From [Mycobacterium] zoologicum (GTDB lineage: Bacteria; Actinomycetota; Actinomycetes; Mycobacteriales; Mycobacteriaceae), in the NCBI RefSeq assembly GCF_020172665.1, contig NZ_CP083985.1, forward strand, positions 1,642,147 to 1,706,146: a DNA stretch of 64,000 bases, given 5' to 3'. The notes below the pieces were generated by a model, which searched no databases, was not told the origin of the DNA, and saw only the letters and a program-made list of their open reading frames with translations. Positions 27,116 through 36,706 of the stretch are shown one piece after another. How positions within the stretch are numbered: position 1 is the stretch's first letter; the number at the start of each line of letters is the position of its first letter. A program made the translations under genes and the position numbers.

Positions 27116-28957
27116 ATCAGCAGCTTCGCCGACAAGACGTTCACTGCGCCGGCGCAGATTCGGAACTTCTGCATCATCGCCCACATCGACCACGGCAAGT
27201 CCACCTTGGCCGACCGGATGCTGCAGCTCACCGGCGTCGTCGACGACCGGTCGATGCGCGCGCAATACCTGGACCGGATGGACATCGAACGCGAGCGCGG
27301 TATCACCATCAAGGCCCAGAATGTGCGCCTGCCCTGGACCGTCGACGGCGAGCAGTTCGTCCTGCACCTGATCGACACCCCCGGCCACGTCGACTTCACC
27401 TACGAGGTGTCGCGGGCATTGGAAGCCTGCGAAGGCGCCATCCTGCTGGTCGACGCCGCCCAGGGCATCGAGGCCCAGACCCTGGCCAACCTGTACCTGG
27501 CGCTCGACCGTGACCTGACCATCGTGCCGGTGCTCAACAAGATCGACCTGCCCGCGGCCGACCCGGAGCGCTACGCCGCCGAGCTGGCCCACATCATCGG
27601 CTGCGAGCCGCAGGATGTGCTCAAGGTGTCCGGCAAGACCGGCGAGGGCGTGACCGAGCTGCTCAACGAAGTCGTCAAGCAGATCCCCGCGCCCACCGGC
27701 GACGCCGAAGCCCCCACCAGGGCGATGATCTTCGACTCGGTCTATGACATCTACCGCGGCGTGGTCACCTACGTCCGCGTCGTCGACGGCAGGATCACCC
27801 CGCGCGAGAAGATCGCGATGATGTCCACCGGTGCCACCCACGAACTGCTCGAGGTCGGCATCGTCTCGCCGGAACCCAAGGCCACCCAGGGGCTCGGCGT
27901 CGGCGAAGTGGGCTACCTGATCACCGGGGTGAAGGACGTGCGCCAATCCAAGGTCGGCGACACCGTCACCACCGCCCGCAAAGGCGCCACCGAAGCGCTC
28001 ACCGGCTACCGCGAGCCCAAACCGATGGTCTACTCCGGGCTGTACCCGGTGGACGGGTCGGACTACCCGAACCTGCGCGACGCCCTGGACAAGCTGCAGC
28101 TCAACGACGCGGCGCTGACCTACGAACCGGAAACCTCGGTGGCGCTGGGCTTCGGCTTCCGCTGCGGTTTCCTGGGCCTGCTGCACATGGAGATCACCCG
28201 CGAACGGCTGGAGCGCGAGTTCAACCTCGACCTGATCTCCACCTCGCCCAACGTGGTCTATCGGGTGATCCGCGAAGACGACACCGAGCTGGTCGTCACC
28301 AACCCGTCAGACTGGCCGGAAGGTAAGGTTCGCCACGTCTTCGAACCCGTCGTCAAGACCACGGTGATCGCTCCCAGCGAATTCGTCGGCACCATCATGG
28401 AACTGTGCCAGTCCAGGCGTGGCGAACTCGGCGGCATGGACTACCTGTCGCCGGAACGGGTCGAGCTGCGCTACACGATGCCGTTGGGCGAGATCATCTT
28501 CGACTTCTTCGACTCACTGAAGTCGCGGACCCGCGGGTACGCCAGCTTGGACTACGAGGAGGCCGGCGAGGCCGAGGCCGACCTGGTCAAGGTCGACATC
28601 CTGCTGCAGGGCGAGGCGGTGGACGCGTTTTCCGCGATCGTGCACAAGGATTCGGCGTCGGCCTACGGCAACAAGATGACCACCAAGCTCAAAGAGCTGA
28701 TCCCGCGCCAGCAGTTCGAGGTACCGGTGCAGGCTGCCATCGGGTCGAAAATTATTGCCCGCGAAAACATTCGAGCCATCCGCAAGGACGTGCTGTCCAA
28801 GTGCTACGGCGGTGACATCACCCGCAAGCGCAAACTGCTGGAGAAGCAGAAGGAAGGCAAGAAGCGGATGAAGACCATCGGGCGGGTCGAGGTGCCGCAG
28901 GAGGCGTTCGTCGCCGCCCTGTCCACCGACGGCGGCGGGGAAAAGGCCAAGAAGTAG
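27116..28957 (+). CDS. lepA: Elongation factor 4 (LepA), probable non-AUG start
   Basis: A ribosome back-translocation GTPase of 613 residues if started at ATC 27116. The G1 motif [25 protein letters not shown] (G3) and LNKIDLP (G4) are intact, and the C-terminal LepA domain ends [16 protein letters not shown]. No ATG, GTG, TTG or CTG occurs in frame between the stop at 27044-27046 and the P-loop. The first standard start, TTG 27206, would delete the P-loop. AGGAG at 27105-27109 stands 6 nt before ATC 27116 and so points to an AUC start (AUU 27110 abuts the ribosome site). The next gene overlaps the stop by one base. Confidence 0.93.
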   Translation: MSSFADKTFTAPAQIRNFCIIAHIDHGKSTLADRMLQLTGVVDDRSMRAQYLDRMDIERERGITIKAQNVRLPWTVDGEQFVLHLIDTPGHVDFTYEVSRALEACEGAILLVDAAQGIEAQTLANLYLALDRDLTIVPVLNKIDLPAADPERYAAELAHIIGCEPQDVLKVSGKTGEGVTELLNEVVKQIPAPTGDAEAPTRAMIFDSVYDIYRGVVTYVRVVDGRITPREKIAMMSTGATHELLEVGIVSPEPKATQGLGVGEVGYLITGVKDVRQSKVGDTVTTARKGATEALTGYREPKPMVYSGLYPVDGSDYPNLRDALDKLQLNDAALTYEPETSVALGFGFRCGFLGLLHMEITRERLEREFNLDLISTSPNVVYRVIREDDTELVVTNPSDWPEGKVRHVFEPVVKTTVIAPSEFVGTIMELCQSRRGELGGMDYLSPERVELRYTMPLGEIIFDFFDSLKSRTRGYASLDYEEAGEAEADLVKVDILLQGEAVDAFSAIVHKDSASAYGNKMTTKLKELIPRQQFEVPVQAAIGSKIIARENIRAIRKDVLSKCYGGDITRKRKLLEKQKEGKKRMKTIGRVEVPQEAFVAALSTDGGGEKAKK

Positions 28958-29718
28958 TGGGCGGCCGGGCAGGCGCGACCGTTGCGGGTGCGGCGGTGCT
29001 CGTGCTGCTGACCAGCGGTTGCACCACGGTGGTCTCCGGTGCCCCGCGGCCGGCACCCGGATTGGCGCCTGACCCGGTCACCGGGATCGCGGTGCGCCAG
29101 GTGCTGCTAGATGACTCCGATCTGTCCAAGCTGCTCGGCCGCTCGTTTCGGAGTGACCCCTCGCTGCCGCCGCGGTTCGGTGGAGTCGACCAACTGCCCG
29201 ACGGCTGGGACGGGGCAACCCCGGCGGACTGTGTCGGCACCGCGGTCGGCGGCCAGAGGGGCGTCTACGAGTCCGCCGGCGTGCGCGATGTCGCCCACGA
29301 GTTCTGGGACAGCTCCGCCGACGACTCGGCCATGACCGGGTTGGGCGAGTCGGTGGTCGCGATGGAGAACGCCGCGGCCGCCAACGCGCTCTTCGAGAAG
29401 TTCGCCGAGCAGTGGGGTCACTGCGACGGGGTAAGGGTGGTCCGCGGCGAAGAGGACTCCGGCGGCACCAGCGGCGAGGTCAGCGCCGTGTCCACCGGCG
29501 ATGCGGTGCTGACCGCCACGGTGCGCACCAATGTCGACGGCGTGGAGGGGCTGATGGTCACCCGGGCCGTGGCGGTACGGGTGAACTGTGTGGTCGACGT
29601 CGACGTGTTCTGGTTCGCCGGTGAAGACGATGACGGCGACACCCCGCCGGCCGGGGACCCCACGGCGGCGGACCTGGCCCGGGCGATGCTGGACAAGGTC
29701 CGCGGCCTGACCGGCTGA
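28957..29718 (+). CDS. Lipoprotein with PknH-like sensor domain (LppR-like)
   Basis: A protein of 253 residues. A lipoprotein signal (GATVAGAAVLVLLTSGC) has its lipobox Cys near residue 22. The mature domain contains GVDQLPDGWDGATPADCVG and the later paired Cys (WGHCDGVRVV, VRVNCVVDV) of the mycobacterial extracellular sensor domain also found on PknH. It presumably sits outside the membrane binding an unknown ligand. Its GTG start shares a base with the lepA stop, so it is co-transcribed. lppR is the M. tuberculosis counterpart by position. Confidence 0.82.
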   Translation: MGGRAGATVAGAAVLVLLTSGCTTVVSGAPRPAPGLAPDPVTGIAVRQVLLDDSDLSKLLGRSFRSDPSLPPRFGGVDQLPDGWDGATPADCVGTAVGGQRGVYESAGVRDVAHEFWDSSADDSAMTGLGESVVAMENAAAANALFEKFAEQWGHCDGVRVVRGEEDSGGTSGEVSAVSTGDAVLTATVRTNVDGVEGLMVTRAVAVRVNCVVDVDVFWFAGEDDDGDTPPAGDPTAADLARAMLDKVRGLTG

Positions 29719-29723
29719 TCGGC

Positions 29724-31694
29724 TCACATCGGCGCGTTGGCGGGCTGGAACACTCCGCTGGAGTCGGCTTCCTCCTCGGCGCGGATCACGTGCACGACGG
29801 CGTTGATCAGCGCCAGGTGGGTGAAGGCCTGCGGGAAATTGCCCAGGTGTCGCCCCGTGCGCGGCTCGATCTCCTCGGCGTAGAGGTGTAGCGGGCTGGC
29901 GAACGACAGCAGTCGCTCGCACAGGTGCTTGGCGCGGCTGATCTCGCCGATCTCCACCAACGCCGACACCAGCCAGAACGAGCAGATGGTGAAAGCGCCC
30001 TCGGCGCCGGTCAACCCGTCGTCGGTCTCCTCCACCCGGTAGCGCAACACCAGCCCGTCCTCGGTGAGCTCCTCGGCGATCGCCAGCACGGTGGCGCGCA
30101 CCCTCGGGTCATCCGCGGGCAGGAATCGGGTGAGCACCACCAGCAGCAGGGAGGCGTCGAGTGCGTCGCTGCCGTAGGACTGGGTCAGCACCCCGCGCGA
30201 ATCCACGCCGTGGGCCAGCACATCGGCCTTGATCTCCTCGGCGATCACCCGCCACTGCCGGGCGTAGGAGACCTCGCCTTGCAGTTCGGCGAGCTTCGAC
30301 CCGCGATCCAGTGCCACCCAGCACATCACTTTCGACGAGGTGAAGTGCTGCGGTTCGCCGCGCACCTCCCAGATGCCGCGGTCGGGTTCGCGCCAGTGCT
30401 TGGTCGCCTCCTCGACCTGCCGTTTGAGCACCGGCCAGAGGGTCTCGGGAATCTGCTCTCGGGATTTGCTGTGTAGATAGACCGAGTCGAGCATGGTGCC
30501 CCAGATGTCGTGCTGCTTCTGGTTGTAGGCGCCGTTGCCGATCCGGACCGGGCGGGCGTTGTCGTAGCCGGACAGGTGATCGAGCTCCTCTTCGACCAAC
30601 TTGTGTTCCCCGCCGACGCCGTACATCACCTGCAACGGGTGCTGCTGGCCGTTGTTGGCCCCGGATACGTCGGCGATGAAGGAGAAGAAGTCGTCGGCCT
30701 CGCGGTCCAGCCCCAGCGTGTACAGGCCCCACAGGGCGAACGTGGAGTCCCGCACCCAGGCGTAGCGATAATCCCAATTGCGTTCGCCCTGAGGCGTTTC
30801 CGGAAGCGATGTGGTCGAAGCCGCCAGCAGGGCGCCGGTCGGCGAATAGGTGAGCCCTTTGAGCGTCAGTGCACTGCGCTGCAGATAGACCCGCCACGGA
30901 TGGTCGGGGAAATTGCCGATGTTGATCCACTGCCGCCAACACTCGGTGGTGTTCCACATCTTGTCGGCGGCTTCGGCATAGCTCTGCGGCGCAGGGTGTT
31001 TCGACCAGCTCAGTGCCACGAAGACGTCGTCGCCCTCGGTGAGCCGGGTGCGGGCCCGCGCCTCCCGGCCTTCCAGGCCCAGCCGCAGATTCGTCGTCAG
31101 CCGCAGGGTCGGGTGATCGTCCGGGTCCTGCCGGGCCCGGGCCACTGCTTCGCTGTAGCCCTCGGAGGAGTACTCCCAGATCGTGGTCGTTCGGTGGTAG
31201 TCGAAGGCCGGCTCGCAGCTCATGATCAGCTCGACGGTGCCGCTGACGCAGCGCACGGTGCGCAGCAGGATGTGCTCGGCGTCCCAGTCGGTGGGGGTGC
31301 GGCGATGGGTGCGCGACCGCGACTCGATGTCATGCCACTTGCCCATCACCAGTGCGTCGCGCACGATCAGCCAGCCGGTGTGGGTCTGCCAGGTGGTCTC
31401 CATGATCGGACTGCCGGGCAGGTACCGCCGTGCCGCGGGCACCGAAACCCCGTAGGGCCCCAGCCGGAAATGCCCGGCCCCGCGGTCCAGGATCGCGCCG
31501 AAGATGCTGGGGGAGTCGGGCCGCGGAACGCACATCCACTCCACCGAGCCAGCCGCGGAGATCAGGCAGGTGTTCTCGCAGTCCGACAGGAACGCATAGT
31601 CGGCAATCGGCGGGAACGGGTTGCGCATCTGCCCCGGTGCGGCGGTGTAGGGCACGGGCGCGGTCTCCGACAACGGCGGGGTTTTCAAGACCAT
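29724..31694 (-). CDS. GH15-family trehalase
   Basis: A cytosolic glycoside hydrolase of 656 residues. The N-terminal beta-sandwich (PPIADYAFLSDCENTCLISA) is followed by an (alpha/alpha)6 barrel with GERNWDYRYAWVRDSTFAL and C-terminal EIEPRTGRHLGNFPQAFTHL, which carry the acidic residues expected of GH15. Mycobacterial members at this locus (Rv2402) are phosphate-dependent trehalases that split trehalose to glucose. ATG 31694 is preferred to the longer frame because the extra residues are Arg-rich and non-conserved. It is convergent with the lepA operon, with 5 bp between stops. Confidence 0.88.
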   Translation of the reverse strand: MVLKTPPLSETAPVPYTAAPGQMRNPFPPIADYAFLSDCENTCLISAAGSVEWMCVPRPDSPSIFGAILDRGAGHFRLGPYGVSVPAARRYLPGSPIMETTWQTHTGWLIVRDALVMGKWHDIESRSRTHRRTPTDWDAEHILLRTVRCVSGTVELIMSCEPAFDYHRTTTIWEYSSEGYSEAVARARQDPDDHPTLRLTTNLRLGLEGREARARTRLTEGDDVFVALSWSKHPAPQSYAEAADKMWNTTECWRQWINIGNFPDHPWRVYLQRSALTLKGLTYSPTGALLAASTTSLPETPQGERNWDYRYAWVRDSTFALWGLYTLGLDREADDFFSFIADVSGANNGQQHPLQVMYGVGGEHKLVEEELDHLSGYDNARPVRIGNGAYNQKQHDIWGTMLDSVYLHSKSREQIPETLWPVLKRQVEEATKHWREPDRGIWEVRGEPQHFTSSKVMCWVALDRGSKLAELQGEVSYARQWRVIAEEIKADVLAHGVDSRGVLTQSYGSDALDASLLLVVLTRFLPADDPRVRATVLAIAEELTEDGLVLRYRVEETDDGLTGAEGAFTICSFWLVSALVEIGEISRAKHLCERLLSFASPLHLYAEEIEPRTGRHLGNFPQAFTHLALINAVVHVIRAEEEADSSGVFQPANAPM

Positions 31695-31752
31695 TCCGAC
31701 ATCATCTCTGCCGGTTCGCCATGCGTCTACCTGACGCGCCCGCACCTTGGTT

Positions 31753-31758
31753 TAGGCT
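31753..31758 (+). promoter_or_regulatory. Probable -10 for the small membrane protein pair
   Basis: TAGGCT lies 7 nt before ATG 31766, the leaderless spacing seen repeatedly in this window. There is no Shine-Dalgarno. Confidence 0.45.
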
Positions 31759-31765
31759 GGTCGGG

Positions 31766-31963
31766 ATGGTTGGCTTCCTGAGCTGGTGGGACAGCGTTGA
31801 GCTGTGGTTGTCGGGCCTAGGTTTCGTGGCGCAGACCGCGGTGGTGATGCCGGTGGTCCTGGTGCTGGCCTATGCCCTGGCATCGACGGCGGATGCCGCG
31901 CTCGGGCAGGGGATCCGAGTGCTGGAGCATTTCCGGCACGCTCGCGACGGCGTATCCAGCTGA
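31766..31963 (+). CDS. Small membrane protein (65 aa)
   Basis: The 65 residues have one or two hydrophobic stretches (FLSWWDSVELWLSGLGFV, then QTAVVMPVVLVLAYALAS) and a charged tail. The leaderless -10 and the TGATG junction with the next tiny gene support it as real. It corresponds in position and size to Rv2401, as far as I recall. It lies between trehalase and the sulfate transporter. Function unknown. Confidence 0.65.
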   Translation: MVGFLSWWDSVELWLSGLGFVAQTAVVMPVVLVLAYALASTADAALGQGIRVLEHFRHARDGVSS

Positions 31964-32040
31964 TGCCTCGCTCGCAGGTGACATTGATTCTGGTCTTGTT
32001 GATCGCCCTGGTGATCGTCAGCTGGTTGCTGACCCGCTGA
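31963..32040 (+). CDS. Micro-membrane protein (25 aa)
   Basis: MPRSQVTLILVLLIALVIVS is followed by WLLTR and a stop: a single membrane helix with basic ends. The ATG overlaps the stop of the 65-residue gene by one base, so it is translationally coupled. A similarly tiny membrane protein (Rv2401A) sits at this place in M. tuberculosis by my recollection. Such peptides often associate with larger membrane complexes, but no partner can be named. Confidence 0.6.
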   Translation: MPRSQVTLILVLLIALVIVSWLLTR

Positions 32041-32061
32041 CCCGCTGACCCGTTTGACGTC

Positions 32062-32070
32062 TGTTACGCT
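32062..32070 (+). promoter_or_regulatory. Extended -10 promoter for the subI leader
   Basis: TGT followed by TACGCT forms an extended -10 (TGN-TANNNT). It ends 7 nt before ATG 32078, so the transcript should begin on the leader start codon. Confidence 0.6.
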
Positions 32071-32077
32071 TCCCGGC

Positions 32078-32179
32078 ATGTTCGCAGCGTCCGGTAGTGG
32101 GGAGTGCCGTGGTCCGGCCCTCTTGGAGAACACTGCCGTGGGTAATTGCGCTGTGGCCGACGTGCACTGTTGTCGCTGA
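32078..32179 (+). CDS. Leaderless Cys-containing leader peptide upstream of subI (33 aa)
   Basis: An open frame of 33 codons beginning exactly at the predicted transcription start and ending NCAVADVHCCR-stop. It has four Cys (positions 10, 24, 31, 32), two of them consecutive just before the stop. It ends 113 nt upstream of subI. Leaderless polycysteine leader frames that attenuate sulfur genes when cysteine is plentiful have been described in mycobacteria. The position, Cys tail and promoter spacing here fit that class. I infer cysteine control; the subI-side hairpin is not obvious. Confidence 0.65.
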   Translation: MFAASGSGECRGPALLENTAVGNCAVADVHCCR

Positions 32180-32292
32180 ACTCCTTCACCGTCGACGTTA
32201 TGGTGTCGTGATGCGCGGTATCTCAGCCATTCGGCGACCACTCTTGCGGAGCGACGGGACTTATTTACTCAGCCTGCACTGAAAGGTCATCA

Positions 32293-33312
32293 ATGTCTCA
32301 TACCGTCACACGCGGCGCCGTCCTCGCGCTGGCCGCAGTACTGATCGCCGGGTGTGGCGGCGGCCCCAGCGATGTGGTCGGCGGCAGTGACCGGTCAGAC
32401 ACCCACACCACGCTGACTCTGGTGGCCTACGCCGTTCCCGAACCAGGCTGGAGCAAGGTGATCCCGGCGTTCTACGAGACCGAGGAGGGCGCCGACGTCC
32501 AGATCGTCACCTCCTACGGTGCCTCCGGGGACCAGTCCCGCGGTGTGGTCAACGGCAAGCCCGCCGACATCGTGAACTTCTCGGTGGAGCCCGACATCAC
32601 GCGGCTGGTAAAGGCCGGCAAGGTCGCTGAGGACTGGAACGCCGATGTGACCAAGGGCATCCCGTTCGGTTCGGTGGTGTCCCTGGTTGTGCGGCAGGGC
32701 AATCCCAAACACATCAAGGACTGGGACGACCTGTTGCGACCCGGCATCGAGGTGATCAGCCCCAGCCCGCTGAGCTCGGGCTCGGCCAAGTGGAACCTGT
32801 TGGCTCCCTACGCCGTCAAGAGCGAGGGCGGCAAGAACGCCCAGGCCGGATTGGACTTCGTCGATCGCCTGGTCACCGATCACGTCAAACTGCGCCCTGG
32901 TTCGGGGCGTGAGGCCACCGATGTGTTCCTGCAGGGCAGCGGTGACGTGCTGATCAGCTACGAGAACGAGGCCATCGCGATCGAGCGCAAGGGCAAGGCG
33001 GTCGAGCACGTCAACCCGCCGCAGACCTTCAAGATCGAGAACCCGCTGGCGGTGGTGACCTCGACCAGGAGTCTCGACACCGCAACCGCGTTCAAGAATT
33101 TTCAGTACACCGCTGTTGCGCAGCGTCTTTGGGCTCAGGCGGGATTCCGCCCGGCCGACCCGAGTATCGGTGCTGAGTTCCGCAGCTCGTTTCCGGAGCC
33201 GAACAAGTTGTGGACGATCACCGATCTCGGCGGCTGGGACGTCATCGACACCACCTTGTTCGACAAGGAGAACGGCTCCATCACCAAGATCTACACGCAG
33301 GCAACCGGATGA
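32293..33312 (+). CDS. subI: Sulfate-binding lipoprotein of the sulfate ABC transporter
   Basis: A protein of 339 residues. The lipoprotein signal RGAVLALAAVLIAGC places it on the outer face of the membrane. The mature protein has the sulfate-binding pattern LTLVAYAVPEPGWSKVIPAF, SYGASGDQSRGV and the anion-contact SPLSSGSAKWNLLAPYA. It delivers sulfate to CysTW. Start ATG 32293 has GAAAGG 6 nt upstream. It overlaps cysT (ATGA), opening the operon subI-cysT-cysW-cysA; the leader peptide upstream probably controls it. Confidence 0.95.
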   Translation: MSHTVTRGAVLALAAVLIAGCGGGPSDVVGGSDRSDTHTTLTLVAYAVPEPGWSKVIPAFYETEEGADVQIVTSYGASGDQSRGVVNGKPADIVNFSVEPDITRLVKAGKVAEDWNADVTKGIPFGSVVSLVVRQGNPKHIKDWDDLLRPGIEVISPSPLSSGSAKWNLLAPYAVKSEGGKNAQAGLDFVDRLVTDHVKLRPGSGREATDVFLQGSGDVLISYENEAIAIERKGKAVEHVNPPQTFKIENPLAVVTSTRSLDTATAFKNFQYTAVAQRLWAQAGFRPADPSIGAEFRSSFPEPNKLWTITDLGGWDVIDTTLFDKENGSITKIYTQATG

Positions 33313-34166
33313 CCGCCGAAGTGGTTTCAGAGGTCGGCGGACACGGCGAGGAGGCACCGCCGACCTGGTCGGGTGCGAGCCGTGAAGGGGTTTCGCTGCG
33401 AGTGGGGGCCGCGGTGGTGTGGCTGTCTCTGATCGTGCTGGCTCCCTTGGCGGCGGTGTCCTGGCAGGCGGCCGGCGGCGGCTGGCACGCGTTCCGGCAG
33501 GCGGTCACCTCGCACGCCGCGCTGGAGTCATTCCGGGTGACACTGACGATCGCGGCTGGTGTCACTGTGATCAATGTGGTGTTCGGCCTGCTGATCGCCT
33601 GGGTACTGGTGCGCGACGACTTCGTCGGCAAACGCTTGCTCGATGTGATCATCGATCTGCCGTTCGCGCTGCCCACCATCGTCGCCAGCCTGGTGATGCT
33701 GGCCCTGTACGGCCCGGCCAGCCCGGTGCACCTGCACCTGCAGCACACCGCCTGGGGCGTCGGCCTGGCGCTGGCGTTCGTCACTCTGCCGTTCGTGGTG
33801 CGCTCCGTGCAACCGGTGCTCCTGGAGATCGACCGTGAGGTCGAGGAGGCCGCCGCATCATTGGGCGCATCCGGGCTGACGATCCTTCGCACCGTGGTGT
33901 TGCCGTCGCTGACACCGGCGCTGCTGACCGGGGCGGGTCTGGCGTTCTCCCGGGCGATCGGCGAGTTCGGCTCGGTGGTGCTGATCGGTGGTGCGGTGCC
34001 CGGCAAGACCGAGGTGTCCTCGCAGTGGATTCGCACCCTGATCGAGAACGACGACCGCACCGGCGCGGCGGCGATCTCGCTGGTGCTGCTGGCGATTTCG
34101 TTCCTGGTGCTGCTCGCGCTGCGGCTGCTGGGCGCGCGGGTGACCAGAAGGCAGGAGCGCTCATGA
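33309..34166 (+). CDS. cysT: Sulfate ABC transporter permease CysT
   Basis: A permease of 285 residues with six predicted helices and the EAA loop (EVEEAAASLGASGLTILRTV) that docks the ATPase. Conserved sulfate-permease stretches include DLPFALPTIVASLVMLALYG and SRAIGEFGSVVLIGG. ATG 33309 overlaps the subI stop; the stop overlaps the cysW start. An N-terminal cytoplasmic tail of about 35 residues precedes the first helix. It forms the channel with CysW. Confidence 0.95.
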   Translation: MTAEVVSEVGGHGEEAPPTWSGASREGVSLRVGAAVVWLSLIVLAPLAAVSWQAAGGGWHAFRQAVTSHAALESFRVTLTIAAGVTVINVVFGLLIAWVLVRDDFVGKRLLDVIIDLPFALPTIVASLVMLALYGPASPVHLHLQHTAWGVGLALAFVTLPFVVRSVQPVLLEIDREVEEAAASLGASGLTILRTVVLPSLTPALLTGAGLAFSRAIGEFGSVVLIGGAVPGKTEVSSQWIRTLIENDDRTGAAAISLVLLAISFLVLLALRLLGARVTRRQERS

Positions 34167-34978
34167 CCTCGTCGCGCACCGTCCGCTACCTGGTCCGCTT
34201 CGTGGCGCTGGCCTACATCGGGCTGCTGCTGGTGGTTCCGGTGTCGCTGATCCTGTGGCGCAGCTTTCAACCGGGTCTCGGGCAGTTCTTCGCCTACATC
34301 TCCACCCCGGCGGCGATCTCGGCGCTGCAGCTGTCGCTGCTGGTGGTGGCGATCGTGGTGCCGCTCAACGTCGTCTTCGGCATTCCGACCGCATTAGTGT
34401 TGGCGCGTAACCGCTTCCGTGGCAAGGGAGCTCTGCAGGCGATCATCGACCTGCCGTTCGCGGTGTCACCGGTGATCGTCGGTGTGGCCCTGATCGTGCT
34501 GTGGGGCTCGGCCGGGCTGTTGGGCTTCGTGGAGAACGACTGGGGTTTCAAGATCATATTCGGCCTGCCGGGAATCGTGCTGGCCAGCATCTTCGTCACC
34601 CTGCCGTTCGTGATTCGGGAAGTCGAGCCGGTGCTGCACGAACTGGGCACCGACATGGAGGAAGCCGCCGCGACCCTGGGTTCGAGTTGGTGGCAGACGT
34701 TCTGGCGGATCACGCTGCCGTCCATCCGCTGGGGGCTGACCTACGGGATCGTGCTGACGGTCGCGCGGACGCTCGGTGAGTACGGCGCGGTGCTGATCGT
34801 GTCGTCGAATCTGCCCGGCAAGTCCCAAACCCTGACCCTGCTGGTCTCCGACCGCTACAACCGCGGCGCCGAGTACGGCGCCTACGCCCTGTCGACACTG
34901 CTGATGGGGGTGTCGGTCCTGGTGTTGATCGTTCAAATGGTGCTCGACATGCGGCGGGCCGGGAAGGGGAGCTCCTGA
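34163..34978 (+). CDS. cysW: Sulfate ABC transporter permease CysW
   Basis: A permease of 271 residues, six helices, with EAA loop [20 protein letters not shown] and conserved [20 protein letters not shown] and [23 protein letters not shown] stands 6 nt before ATG 34163, which also overlaps the cysT stop. The stop overlaps the cysA start (TGATG). It pairs with CysT. Confidence 0.95.
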   Translation: MTSSRTVRYLVRFVALAYIGLLLVVPVSLILWRSFQPGLGQFFAYISTPAAISALQLSLLVVAIVVPLNVVFGIPTALVLARNRFRGKGALQAIIDLPFAVSPVIVGVALIVLWGSAGLLGFVENDWGFKIIFGLPGIVLASIFVTLPFVIREVEPVLHELGTDMEEAAATLGSSWWQTFWRITLPSIRWGLTYGIVLTVARTLGEYGAVLIVSSNLPGKSQTLTLLVSDRYNRGAEYGAYALSTLLMGVSVLVLIVQMVLDMRRAGKGSS

Positions 34979-36000
34979 TGAGCACAAATGCGATCACCGT
35001 GCGGGGGGCCAACAAGCGCTACGGCGACTTCGTCGCACTGGACAACGTGGACTTCGCGGTGCCGTCCGGTTCGCTGACCGCGCTGCTGGGCCCCAGCGGT
35101 TCGGGCAAGTCGACGCTGCTTCGGGCGATCGCCGGGCTGGACCACCCGGACAGCGGCACCGTCACCATCAACGGCGTCGACGTCACCGGGATCCCGCCGC
35201 AGCAACGCGGTATCGGCTTCGTGTTCCAGCACTACGCGGCGTTCAAGCACATGACGGTGCGTGACAACGTGGCATTCGGGCTCAAGATCCGCAAGCGCCC
35301 CAAGGCCGAGATCAAAGAGAAGGTCGACAATCTGCTGGAAGTGGTGGGGCTCAGCGGCTTTCAGACCCGCTACCCCAACCAGCTCTCCGGCGGGCAGCGC
35401 CAGCGGATGGCGCTGGCGCGCGCCCTTGCGGTGGACCCGCAGGTGCTGCTGCTCGACGAGCCGTTCGGGGCGCTCGACGCCAAGGTCCGCGAAGACCTGC
35501 GTGCCTGGCTGCGCCGCCTGCACGAGGACGTGCACGTCACCACGGTGCTGGTCACCCACGACCAGGCCGAGGCACTCGACGTCGCCGACCGGATCGCGGT
35601 GCTCAATCAGGGCCGCATCGAACAGCTGGGCTCACCGACCGAGGTGTACGACGCCCCGGCGAACGCCTTCGTGATGTCGTTTTTGGGGGCGGTGTCCTCA
35701 CTCAACGGTGCGCTGGTGCGTCCGCATGACATCCGGGTCGGTCGCAGTGCGGAGATGGCGGTGGGCGGCGGGCTGGGCGACAGTGCGCCCCCCGACGTGC
35801 TGCGCGCAGTGGTCGCGCGGGTGGTGGTGTTGGGCTTTGAGGTTCGGGTTGAGTTGACCAATGCCGAGACCAAGGAGCCGTTCATCGCACAGATCACCCG
35901 CGGCGACGCCGAGGCGCTCTCGCTGGTCGAGGGGGACACCGTCTACGTTCGGGCGACCCGGGTGCCGCCGCTGCGGGATGAGGCACCGGTTTCGGCGTGA
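34978..36000 (+). CDS. cysA: Sulfate ABC transporter ATPase CysA
   Basis: A protein of 340 residues with Walker [18 protein letters not shown] (about residue 37), Q-loop [14 protein letters not shown], signature [16 protein letters not shown], Walker [13 protein letters not shown] and the switch His in [18 protein letters not shown]-terminal TOBE-like domain (about 235-340) is present. It powers sulfate import through CysTW. Its stop lies one base from the stop of the convergent chelatase-like gene, with no terminator between. Confidence 0.95.
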   Translation: MSTNAITVRGANKRYGDFVALDNVDFAVPSGSLTALLGPSGSGKSTLLRAIAGLDHPDSGTVTINGVDVTGIPPQQRGIGFVFQHYAAFKHMTVRDNVAFGLKIRKRPKAEIKEKVDNLLEVVGLSGFQTRYPNQLSGGQRQRMALARALAVDPQVLLLDEPFGALDAKVREDLRAWLRRLHEDVHVTTVLVTHDQAEALDVADRIAVLNQGRIEQLGSPTEVYDAPANAFVMSFLGAVSSLNGALVRPHDIRVGRSAEMAVGGGLGDSAPPDVLRAVVARVVVLGFEVRVELTNAETKEPFIAQITRGDAEALSLVEGDTVYVRATRVPPLRDEAPVSA

Positions 36001-36001
36001 A

Positions 36002-36706
36002 TCAGGCGGCGAGCGTCGCGGCCAGCGCCGCCTCGGCCCGATCCAGCACGGTCGCGGCCACCAGGCGGTGCGCCCCGAGCGGCTCGGCCATCGGAATCCC
36101 GGCGCGCGCAGCGTAATCGGCGACTCCGTCGGTGATCCGGCCGTGCGCCAGGAACCACGGCGCGATCATCACCCTGGTGGCTCCCCGCGCCTGGAGGCGC
36201 TCGACGGCCTGCTGCACCGACCCCTGTTGGGTGGCGAAGGCGACTTCGGTACCGGCCCAACGGGTGCCGCGGGACAACGGCGTGGCGACTCGTGCGGTCT
36301 GGGCGTTGGCCTCCTGGTGGGAGGAACCCACCGCGACCACCACCACACCGAGATCCGGGTCGAACCGGGACGCGCCGGCGGCGCTGATCCGCTCGCCGAG
36401 AACCTGTACCAGCCGGTCGTCCTCGCCCAGAGTGGGGGCCACCCGGACCGGAACGCCCGACTGCGCGATCACCGTCGGGATGTCGATGCGGGCGTGATAG
36501 GCGCTGGCCAACAGGAACGGGACGACCACACTGTCCTCGGCCACCGTGGTCAGCACGTCCCGCAGATTCGGGGCGCTGTGTTCGCAGAACGCCACGCGCA
36601 CATCGAAATCCGGCGCCACCCGGCGCAGGTGCCCGGCGATGGCCTCGGTATTGGCGGCCGATCGCGGATCCCGGCTCCCGTGGGCCGTCAGGACCAGCGT
36701 GGTCAC
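36002..36706 (-). CDS. Sirohydrochlorin chelatase-like (CbiX family) protein
   Basis: A protein of 234 residues. The N-terminal LVLTAHGSRDPRSAANTEAI has the chelatase His of the HGS motif; a second domain copy contains VVVVAVGSSHQEANAQTA and a late MIAPWFLAHGRITDGV. The two-domain form fits CbiX/SirB ferrochelatases that insert Fe into sirohydrochlorin, making the sirohaem needed by sulfite reductase two genes upstream. The GTG start overlaps the cysH stop (GTGA). Cobalt chelation for B12 is an alternative; the operon favours sirohaem. It is Rv2393-like. Confidence 0.85.
   Translation of the reverse strand: MTTLVLTAHGSRDPRSAANTEAIAGHLRRVAPDFDVRVAFCEHSAPNLRDVLTTVAEDSVVVPFLLASAYHARIDIPTVIAQSGVPVRVAPTLGEDDRLVQVLGERISAAGASRFDPDLGVVVVAVGSSHQEANAQTARVATPLSRGTRWAGTEVAFATQQGSVQQAVERLQARGATRVMIAPWFLAHGRITDGVADYAARAGIPMAEPLGAHRLVAATVLDRAEAALAATLAA

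Noticed and set aside
32097..32282. Second frame before subI containing RRRYGVVMRGISA
   Set aside because: It faintly echoes the RRHVDLxRxxSA leader motif, but has one Cys, no promoter or ribosome site and overlaps the better-supported 33-codon leader; possibly a decayed leader.
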